The notes beneath the pieces were generated by a model that saw only the letters and a list, made by a program, of their open reading frames with translations, did not search any database and was not told the DNA's origin. 64,000 nt of DNA from positions 62,001 to 126,000 of the forward strand of contig JAMLHB010000002.1 of NCBI GenBank assembly GCA_023957375.1, given 5' to 3'. Numbering within the stretch: the first letter of the stretch is position 1; each line of letters begins with the position of its first letter. Made by a program: the position numbers and the translations under genes. Positions 56,795-62,353 of the stretch are shown here, one piece after another. This DNA is from Flavobacteriales bacterium. GTDB lineage: Bacteria; Bacteroidota; Bacteroidia; Flavobacteriales_F; PHOS-HE28.

Positions 56795-57003
56795 TGCGCA
56801 CGCTCAGCGGGAAGGAAGTATGTGCGATCTAAAGGAAGCACGGCTTCGACCAGGTGCGCCAGCGCGGAAGCCACATCATCATGCAGAAGCAAGTGCCAGG
56901 TTCCACGATCACCGTACCGGTGCCGGACCACAAGGAATTGCGCATCGGCACCTTGATGTCCATCATCCGCCAAAGCCGGTTGGACCGGTCGTTGTTCGCG
57001 TGA
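56794..57003 (+). pseudogene. hicA: hicA toxin, copy 1, with premature stop
   Basis: The frame matches the intact hicA at 58182-58391 codon for codon, but codon 13 (TTG in copy 2) is TAA here, ending translation after MRTLSGKEVCAI. Past the stop the frame stays open and conserved (RKHGFDQVRQRGSHIIMQK, with the catalytic-type His of HicA) to a stop at the same place. The protein would be about 69 residues if intact. No good restart codon precedes the His, so the toxin is probably lost. The absence of further decay suggests that the mutation is recent. Confidence 0.88.
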
Positions 57004-57018
57004 ACAACGGTTTTCGGC

Positions 57019-57115
57019 GATCAAGACGAAGCTCACGGGGATGACGCCCTCGGCGTTCAAGGGGATCGGGTCCCGCATGCCAGCGGGAGGGAGGGTGGGG
57101 TTGGATGAGGTGTGA
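57019..57115 (+). repeat. AraC 3'-end repeat, copy 2
   Basis: Begins 15 nt after the hicA stop. Carries ATGACGCCCTCGGCGTTCAA, then an inserted small hairpin (TCCCGC ATGCCA GCGGGA, 57071-57088) and a GGGTGGGGTTGGATGAGG end. It reads in the AraC frame as KLTGMTPSAFKGIG, an insert, then GGRVGLDEV and stop. Confidence 0.85.
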
Positions 57116-57130
57116 GCACACGAGTGGCCC

Positions 57131-57138
57131 TATCTTTG
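57131..57138 (+). promoter_or_regulatory. -7 element TATCTTTG of the mazF-like module
   Basis: Exact TAnnTTTG match, 7 nt before ATG 57146. Confidence 0.55.
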
Positions 57139-57145
57139 AAAAGTA

Positions 57146-57391
57146 ATGGACATCCAAGCGCTCAAGCTCGAACTGGTCGGCGCCTTGGTGAATACCAACG
57201 ATGCCACCGTGTTGACGAAGGTGAAGCGCCTGCTGGAGTTGCTTCGTGCCAAATCACCGGGTGGCCGCGATGAACACGAGGAAGAGCTGATCGCGGCATC
57301 CGCCATCTTCGAAGCATCAGCTTACGGGGATGAAGAGCCGGACATCAGCGGGCTGGTACTGAAGGAGCCGAACCCGGACTACGGGAAATGA
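57146..57391 (+). CDS. Probable antitoxin of a mazF/pemK-like pair
   Basis: This 81-residue acidic protein starts MDIQALKLELVGALVNTNDA, continues KVKRLLELLRAKSPGGRDEH, and has an acidic tail ending LKEPNPDYGK. It is not recognised as a classic MazE. The N-terminal helix-rich part resembles small addiction-module proteins that begin with a run of helices and end in an unstructured toxin-binding tail. Its stop overlaps the start of the MazF-like frame by 4 nt (ATGA), the typical antitoxin-toxin arrangement, and it has its own TATCTTTG promoter. The antitoxin role is inferred from size, order and coupling. Confidence 0.7.
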   Translation: MDIQALKLELVGALVNTNDATVLTKVKRLLELLRAKSPGGRDEHEEELIAASAIFEASAYGDEEPDISGLVLKEPNPDYGK

Positions 57392-57720
57392 AGCCGGGCG
57401 ACGTGGTGCGCTGAGCCTTTGTGCAGGGCGATGGGCAACGAAAGATGCGCCCGGCGGTCATCGTCGCGGTGGTCCCACCGTTCAACGACCTGTTGGTATG
57501 CGCAGTCAGCACGCAGGTGCACCGGGAAGTACGGGATCTGGATATGCTGGTGGATGCGAAACACCCGGACTATCGGCGCATGGGCCTTCAATTCCCGAGC
57601 CTGATCCGTGTTGCGCAACTGGCCACCTTGCCGAGCAAGGTGATCCAGGGAAGCATCGGAGAGGTTTCCGAGGCCACATTCTCCGAGATCCGCAAGCGCC
57701 TGCGGAACTGGTTGGCCTGA
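57388..57720 (+). pseudogene. MazF/PemK-like toxin with premature stop
   Basis: The frame starts at ATG 57388 (MKPGDVVR), hits TGA at 57412 (codon 9), and continues open for another 102 codons: AFVQGDGQRKMRPAVIVAVV, then later VCAVSTQVHREVRDLD. The GDVV start, the QRKMRPAVIVAV segment and the SLIRVAQLATLPS region fit the MazF/PemK endoribonuclease fold (about 110 residues). A single base change from TGG or CGA would explain the stop. Restart at GTG 57421 would lack the first beta-strand, so an active toxin is unlikely. Its stop codon overlaps the start of the AraC 3'-end repeat copy 3. Confidence 0.82.
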
Positions 57721-57872
57721 TCGCCCACCGCACCGGCTTCAGCAGCGTGGCCCACCTCAGCGCACAGATCCCGTCCCGCTCCAGCGGGATCAAGAAGCTC
57801 ACGAGGATGGCGCCCTCGTCGTTCAAGGGGATGGAGAAGGGGAGGACGGGGTTGGATGAGGTGGGGTGAGGA
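57719..57872 (+). repeat. AraC 3'-end repeat, copy 3 (longest)
   Basis: Homology to the AraC gene begins inside the mazF-like stop codon (GATCGCC) and runs to GGGGTGAGG. It reads in the AraC frame as HRTGFSSVAHLSAQ, an 8-codon replacement IPSRSSGI in place of Phe, then KKLTRMAPSSFKGMEKG and a stop. The insert contains the hairpin TCCCGC TCCA GCGGGA. Confidence 0.88.
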
Positions 57873-57933
57873 AGAATGCCTCCTTTACCTCCTCTACCTC
57901 CTGTACCTACCTCCCGGCATTCACCGGCTCGCC

Positions 57934-57941
57934 TATCTTTG
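57934..57941 (+). promoter_or_regulatory. -7 element TATCTTTG of hicBA copy 2
   Basis: Exact TAnnTTTG match, 16 nt before ATG 57958, in the same context as copy 1. Confidence 0.6.
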
Positions 57942-57957
57942 GGCAACATCAGGCTCC

Positions 57958-58182
57958 ATGAAAACCACACGTGAACTCACCGCCATCATTGAGCGTGAAG
58001 GCAACGGCTACGTGAGCCTGTGCCCCGAACTGGACGTAGCCAGCCAAGGGGATACCATCGAAGAAGCACGCGCGAACCTGGTGGAGGCGCTTGAGTTGTT
58101 CTTCGAAACCGCCTCGCCCGGCGAGGTGCGCGAGCGCTTGCATGAGGAAGTGCTGGTGACCCGTGTCCGTATCGCGGTGTGA
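57958..58182 (+). CDS. hicB: HicB-family antitoxin, copy 2
   Basis: This 74-residue protein is nearly identical to copy 1 (two substitutions). It starts MKTTRELTAIIEREGNGYVS and ends TRVRIAV. It would neutralise the intact HicA encoded next; the stop overlaps the hicA start (TGATG). An upstream open extension of 34 codons is ignored because the -7 element and the homology to copy 1 both point to ATG 57958. Sequence similarity between copies 1 and 2 begins at the promoter and ends at the hicA stop, so the complete module was duplicated. Confidence 0.9.
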   Translation: MKTTRELTAIIEREGNGYVSLCPELDVASQGDTIEEARANLVEALELFFETASPGEVRERLHEEVLVTRVRIAV

Positions 58183-58391
58183 TGCGTACATTGAGCGGGA
58201 AGGAAGTGTGCGCGATCTTGAAGAAGCACGGCTTCGAGCAGGTGCGCCAGCGCGGCAGCCACATCATCATGCAGAAGCAGGTGCCAGGTTCCACGATCAC
58301 CGTGCCGGTGCCGGACCACAAGGAACTGCGGATCGGCACCTTGATGTCCATCATCCGCCAAAGCCAGTTGGACCGTTCGTTGTTCGCGTGA
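58182..58391 (+). CDS. hicA: HicA-family toxin, copy 2 (intact)
   Basis: This 69-residue protein with the HicA double-stranded-RNA-binding-like fold is predicted to be an mRNA interferase. The N-terminal LSGKEVCAILKKHGFEQVRQ is followed by RGSHIIMQK, where the His is the usual catalytic residue, then TITVPVPDHKELRIGTLMSI. The length is normal. It is the only complete toxin gene among the four modules between 56570 and 58931. The start is ATG 58182, overlapping the hicB stop by one base. The adjacent AraC 3'-end copy begins about 10 nt after its stop. Confidence 0.9.
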   Translation: MRTLSGKEVCAILKKHGFEQVRQRGSHIIMQKQVPGSTITVPVPDHKELRIGTLMSIIRQSQLDRSLFA

Positions 58392-58400
58392 GCGGCGACA

Positions 58401-58522
58401 TGGCCCTCCTCCGCGCGCAGCGCCTGTCCCACACGGACGGTTCAAGAAGCTCACGGGCATGACGCCCTCGGCGTTCAAGGAGATGGGGAGCGGGAGGTTG
58501 GGGTTGGACCGGGTGGGGTGAG
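58401..58522 (+). repeat. AraC 3'-end repeat, copy 4
   Basis: Begins ATGGCCCTCCTCCGCGCGCAG (degenerate), has a 20-nt insert (CGCCTGTCCCACACGGACGG) exactly where copies 3 and 5 carry theirs, then TTCAAGAAGCTCACGGGC through GACCGGGTGGGGTGAGG. The 3' part reads in the AraC frame as FKKLTGMTPSAFKEMGSG; the insert here is not a multiple of three. Confidence 0.85.
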
Positions 58523-58542
58523 GTAGACCAACTATCGATCGG

Positions 58543-58719
58543 TCACTTGGGCGTCAACGGTCTTCGGCTTGTGTGGTAGATGTTGTACACCACCACATCA
58601 TCGTCCAACTCGAATACGATGCGATACGGGAACCGCGCCACCGACGCATAGCGGAATCCGTTCTCCCGCACCTGGTACTTGGCAGCTACTGTGACGAGGT
58701 GTTCCAACGGCCGCTTCAT
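58543..58719 (-). CDS. ParE/RelE-type toxin, N-terminally truncated
   Basis: This 58-residue product starts MKRPLEHLVTVAAKYQVREN and ends with FRYASVARFPYRIVFELDDD and VVVYNIYHTSRRPLTPK. That is the conserved C-terminal half of ParE/RelE toxins (the xRFPYRIxYE core and the HTSRxP end). Family members are usually 90-105 residues, so about 35-40 N-terminal residues, including the first helical hairpin, are missing. Its ATG overlaps the stop of the antitoxin gene (ATGA), so the loss looks like an internal deletion that kept the start. It is probably inactive, but this is inference. Confidence 0.75.
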   Translation of the reverse strand: MKRPLEHLVTVAAKYQVRENGFRYASVARFPYRIVFELDDDVVVYNIYHTSRRPLTPK

Positions 58720-58931
58720 TTCTTCTTCAGCATCCGTTTCACCTCGGTCAGGGAGTAGCCCATTCCTTCACCGGCATTGCGTCGCGCGCGCCGCTCCTCC
58801 AGCAAGGCCAAATGTTCCTTGGTGAACGCGAGATCATCCTTCTCCGTCGCAAGCGCCTGGCTTACTTTCTCCAGCACCTTTTCGTCCGTTGTGGCGATGA
58901 TGCGCTCGATCAGGTCCAACTTGGTGAACAT
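58716..58931 (-). CDS. Addiction-module antitoxin (ParD-like partner)
   Basis: This 71-residue protein, MFTKLDLIERIIATTDEKVL then KVSQALATEKDDLAFTKEHL and a basic end (LLEERRARRNAGEGMGYSLT, EVKRMLKKK), fits the small helical antitoxins paired with ParE/RelE toxins. The ATG at 58931 was chosen over upstream codons because a TATCTTCG -7 element lies 4 nt before it and the upstream part is antisense to the AraC repeat. The stop overlaps the toxin start. The module is inverted relative to the other three. Family assignment is by pattern and neighbour, not by a single diagnostic motif. Confidence 0.75.
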   Translation of the reverse strand: MFTKLDLIERIIATTDEKVLEKVSQALATEKDDLAFTKEHLALLEERRARRNAGEGMGYSLTEVKRMLKKK

Positions 58932-58935
58932 GATG

Positions 58936-58943
58936 CGAAGATA
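58936..58943 (-). promoter_or_regulatory. -7-like element TATCTTCG of the parDE-like module
   Basis: One mismatch to TAnnTTTG, identical to the gyrB element, and 4 nt before ATG 58931. Confidence 0.45.
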
Positions 58944-58949
58944 CGGACA

Positions 58950-59071
58950 GCCCACCTCAGCGCGCAGCGCCTGCCCGGTCACGGCGGGATCAAGAAGCTC
59001 ACGGGGATGACGCCCTCGGCGTTCAAGCAAATGGGGCAAGGGAGAAAGGCGCTGGACCGGGTGGGGTGAGG
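58950..59071 (+). repeat. AraC 3'-end repeat, copy 5
   Basis: Begins GCCCACCTCAGCGCGCAG and reads in the AraC frame as AHLSAQ, RLPGHGGI (8 codons in place of Phe, as in copy 3), KKLTGMTPSAFKQMGQGR, KALDRVG and a stop, ending GACCGGGTGGGGTGAGG. It is the last copy; none is seen between 59072 and 64000. Confidence 0.88.
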
Positions 59072-59158
59072 ACTGGAGTGAAGAGGTGACGAAGTGAGGT
59101 GGTAAGTGAGTAGCATCCTACCGTCCGCGTGCCTCTTGCACTCGGACCATACGGGACT

Positions 59159-61828
59159 CTATGCGCCGCCATACCGTTCCACCAACCCCTCCAAGCTCAT
59201 GTTCTCGGCAATGGCCGTGTGCGGGATCAACACGTAAGTCCATGGCTTGCCGCCATTGGCAACGGCGTGCTCGGTGGCCAAAGCGCACCATTTCACGGCG
59301 GCATCCTTCTTGGCCAGCACCTCGGCATCGGCCATGTCGGCTTCCTTCTTCGGTTCCAGCATGTAGATGCGGTCCTTCGTTTCGGCCACGAAGTCGGGTA
59401 CGTACGGATGCTGCTCGTGCTGCCTTTTGTAGTAAAGCTGGAACTGGCCTTGCATGGGTTTGAACCACTTCAGGCTGTCGCGGTCCAGAATGATGGAGAG
59501 TACACGTTCGGGGTCGGACTGGAAGCGCGAGACCGGGTACAGGCAACGCTGGTAGCCGCCATAGACATGCCGGGTAATGCTGCTGAGCGGCCGGGGCTGC
59601 TCACGGAAATTCTTGAGCGGGTTCTTATAGTCCGCGGTGAAGGCGCTCTTCTTCAGCTCGCTGAAGCCGGCATGCACCACCGTTTGGTAGCCTGCGGCTT
59701 TCTCCCAGGCGTGGTCCAGCATCTGCAGGTGGACGATCTCCGCAATGGGCTTCTGGTTGTCCTTGAGCACGCTTACGGTTTCGCCCTCATCGAGGTAGCT
59801 GCGGAAGTGTGTCGTCACTTGGCCGGCCAGATCGTAAAGCAGGTCGGCATGGTCGTCGTAGCTGATGTCGTCGTAGTTCATCAGGCCGCGCACCACATGG
59901 TCTTCCAAGCGCCGTTCGGGCGGCTCGTCCTCACCGGCTTTCAGCTCATGCAGGCTTTGGTCATGCAGGTGCTTCACCAGCAAGGTCTTTTCGCGGGGCT
60001 GGTAGCGCACATTCTCCAGGTCGAGCTTGAAGGCATTGAAGCCCGTGGTAACCTCGCCCAATGGCACCACGCTGATGCGCGGGATGTCGATGCTCTGGTC
60101 GATGAGCAGCTGGGTGGTCTGCTGCACGATAGCGGTGACGTCCGCCACGATGGAAAGGCCGGGCAGCTCCAATTGCGTCACGGTGAGCGTTTCGCGCACC
60201 TGGTCCGCGATCTGCTTTTGCACGGCGGGGTTCAGCAGGCTCGCCGAGGACGGCTGTCCCTCGTGCTGCTTGATGATGCGCACCACCGCCCGCGCGATCT
60301 GCCGCTCGGTGGCATTGGCAAAGGGGCTTTGCACCGTGCTTGCCCCGGGGTCCGTGGTGCCCGGCTCGGGCCCGTTCACCATCTCCTCGAGGTTGGAGCG
60401 CACCACCACCGTGGTGAGGCGCTCGCCTTGGCCTTCGGGGTCCAGGTAGATCGGCTTCATCCGGATGGGTGAATCGGTCTTGTTGGCCTCGTCGATGATC
60501 TCCTGGAATTTGTCATGCGCCACGATGCTCAGGCGGTCGATGGCCACCACGCCGGTGCGCTTGCCGTAGGGCAGCCGCAGGCCGCGGCCGATGCTTTGCT
60601 CAATGAGGTTGCGCGTGTTGGCGGCGCGCAGGGGCACGATGGTGTACAGGTTGGTCACGTCCCAGCCCTCCTTCAGCATTTCCACGTGTACCACGATCTC
60701 CGTGGGCTCGTCCGCTTCCTCCACCTGCAGCAGGCGCTTGATGATATCCTCCCCTTCCGGCCCGGCCTTGGTGCTGCTGTCCACCTGGATGATCTTCCCC
60801 TTGTACTGGCCGCCGAAGAATTCATCGCTTTCCATGCGCTGCACCAACCGTGCGGCGTGGTCCGTGTTCTTGGCGATCACCAGCATGAAGGGTTTTACCA
60901 TCGGCTTGTCGTGCTGGCGGGCGTAGGTCTCCAGCTGCACCTTTACGGTTTCGTGCATGCGGATGCCGTCGCGCAGCTTGATGTCCTCCAACTGGTCTTC
61001 GCCGAACTGTTTGGCATTGAAATCCTTCTGCGTGGCCACGGCGGGTTCCTTCACGAAGCCGTCGTCCATGGCCTGCCCCAGGGGATAATCGAAGATCACG
61101 TTCTTGAACTTCTCCGCGCGTTGGCCCTGCTGCACCCACGGCGTGGCGGTAAGCTCCAGGCCGAGTATCGGCTTCAGCTCGTTGATGGCCCGCACCCCGG
61201 CGCTGGCGCGGTAGCGGTGGCTTTCGTCCATCAGCAGCACCAGGTCGGGCAAGGCGGAGAGGTACTCGAAGTAGCTCTGGCCGATGTACTCGCTGAGGCG
61301 CTTGATCTTCGGCGCCTTGCCGCCGCGCACCTCGCTGTTGATCTTGCTGATGTTGAAGATGTTCACCCGGCAGCGGGTCAGGCTGTCGAAGAGCGTGTTG
61401 GACTGCCCCTCGTAGTTGTCGCCGGTGATGATGTGCGGCGGGTTCACCGCAAACTCGCCGATGCCTTGGAAGACGTACTTCCGCGTGTTGGGCGTGAAGT
61501 CGGCGATGAGCTTGTCGTACACGGTGAGGCCAGGCGCCAGCACGAAGAAGTTGTTGATGCCGTGCGCCAGGTGCAGGTAGCTGATGAAGGCGCCCATGAG
61601 GCGCGTTTTGCCCACGCCGGTGGCCAAGGCGAAGCACAGTGAAGGGAACTCGCGCTCGAAGTCCGTTACCGAAGGGTACTCGCTTTGGATGGCCTTCAGC
61701 ACGGCCTCCATGTCCACCTCTCTGCCCGGCGGCATCAGTTCGGTGATGCGGCCCAGGATCTCCAGCGAATCGCGCTGGGGCTTGCGCAGGCTGAGGCGGC
61801 CTGAGATGGCGTTGACGTGGCGGTTCAT
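59159..61828 (-). CDS. Type III restriction enzyme Res-like helicase/nuclease
   Basis: An 889-residue superfamily 2 helicase fused to a nuclease-type C-terminus, resembling the Res subunit of type III restriction systems. Motif I is FALATGVGKTRLMGAF, the Walker B/DEAH equivalent is LVLLMDESHRY, and motif III is ELTATPW. The second RecA domain has VEMLKEGWDVTNLYTIVPLR and EQSIGRGLRLPYGKR. Near the C-terminus YVPDFVAETKDR then YMLEPKKEADM form a PD-(D/E)xK site (Asp, Glu, Lys). No methyltransferase (Mod) gene is in the window; one may lie beyond 64000, or this could be a stand-alone defence helicase. The upstream region lacks a clear TAnnTTTG. It is the first gene of the probable defence island. 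Confidence 0.88.
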   Translation of the reverse strand: MNRHVNAISGRLSLRKPQRDSLEILGRITELMPPGREVDMEAVLKAIQSEYPSVTDFEREFPSLCFALATGVGKTRLMGAFISYLHLAHGINNFFVLAPGLTVYDKLIADFTPNTRKYVFQGIGEFAVNPPHIITGDNYEGQSNTLFDSLTRCRVNIFNISKINSEVRGGKAPKIKRLSEYIGQSYFEYLSALPDLVLLMDESHRYRASAGVRAINELKPILGLELTATPWVQQGQRAEKFKNVIFDYPLGQAMDDGFVKEPAVATQKDFNAKQFGEDQLEDIKLRDGIRMHETVKVQLETYARQHDKPMVKPFMLVIAKNTDHAARLVQRMESDEFFGGQYKGKIIQVDSSTKAGPEGEDIIKRLLQVEEADEPTEIVVHVEMLKEGWDVTNLYTIVPLRAANTRNLIEQSIGRGLRLPYGKRTGVVAIDRLSIVAHDKFQEIIDEANKTDSPIRMKPIYLDPEGQGERLTTVVVRSNLEEMVNGPEPGTTDPGASTVQSPFANATERQIARAVVRIIKQHEGQPSSASLLNPAVQKQIADQVRETLTVTQLELPGLSIVADVTAIVQQTTQLLIDQSIDIPRISVVPLGEVTTGFNAFKLDLENVRYQPREKTLLVKHLHDQSLHELKAGEDEPPERRLEDHVVRGLMNYDDISYDDHADLLYDLAGQVTTHFRSYLDEGETVSVLKDNQKPIAEIVHLQMLDHAWEKAAGYQTVVHAGFSELKKSAFTADYKNPLKNFREQPRPLSSITRHVYGGYQRCLYPVSRFQSDPERVLSIILDRDSLKWFKPMQGQFQLYYKRQHEQHPYVPDFVAETKDRIYMLEPKKEADMADAEVLAKKDAAVKWCALATEHAVANGGKPWTYVLIPHTAIAENMSLEGLVERYGGA

Positions 61829-62353
61829 GGGTTTAGGATAATGACCGGGGTTAATGGCATGTCATTTAGGCCATGGCCGCAGCATGGCTGAAAATAGCCA
61901 TATAAACAATTGACGGCCATGTGGTTACGGATCATGCAGGGCAAGTGTGTCATGGGTGATAGTCGGTCATTATGATGTCATAAGCGTGCCTATAAGTGGT
62001 CATTTGCGGATGTGTATATCGCCGGCCACCAGTTTGTTCGCAATAACGGTATGGCATCCTTCCTTGGAAGGACCCTGCTATTGGCTGCAAAGGATGGGGG
62101 TTCCCCGCGATAGCGTTTGCGTGGCGGTTCATGGCGGAGTGGCGTGTTGCATGGCAACGCATGGTAGCAGCGGCGTGAATGTCACTATCGCGGACTGGAG
62201 TGTCATAAACTGAACTGAAGTGTCATAACCCGGACGTTTGCTTCTGGCTTAATGAAGGGCATAACTAACTATCACTCAGGTAATTGAAATGGTCTCGCAC
62301 ATCTCTTGGCCGTGTCATATCATGTTCATAATGTGTCATAAGTATGTCCATAA
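61829..62353. other. Less GC-rich intergenic stretch in the defence island
   Basis: About 525 nt without a gene, visibly lower in GC than the surroundings, upstream of the Res-like gene and downstream of the AlbA_2 gene. It includes two small palindromic spots (CCTTCCTTGGAAGG near 62058, GTTGCATGGCAAC near 62147) and the TGTCATAA cluster listed separately. No convincing plus-strand gene was found. Confidence 0.5.
61976..62353. promoter_or_regulatory. Cluster of TGTCATAA motifs (possible operator array)
   Basis: Exact TGTCATAA at 61976-61983, 62201-62208, 62221-62228 and 62334-62341. Variants are TGTCATAT (62313), TGTTCATAA (62324) and TGTCCATAA (62345-62353, ending against the AlbA_2 stop codon). 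All are in the same orientation. Such clustering in one intergenic region suggests binding sites for a regulator, or remnants of a repeat. Confidence 0.5.

Noticed and set aside
57388..57720. TGA at codon 9 of the mazF-like frame read as a selenocysteine or tryptophan codon
   Set aside because: There is no SECIS-like structure following it, MazF proteins are not selenoproteins, and other genes here end in TGA, so UGA is not reassigned.
58716..59039. N-terminal extension of the parD-like antitoxin to 107 residues
   Set aside because: The extra 36 codons are antisense to the AraC 3'-end repeat copy 5 and lie upstream of the likely -7 element; the 71-residue form starts at a normal family position.
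59129..61642. Plus-strand frames of about 375-447 codons opposite the Res-like gene
   Set aside because: The minus-strand frame has full helicase and nuclease motifs; the opposite frames have none.
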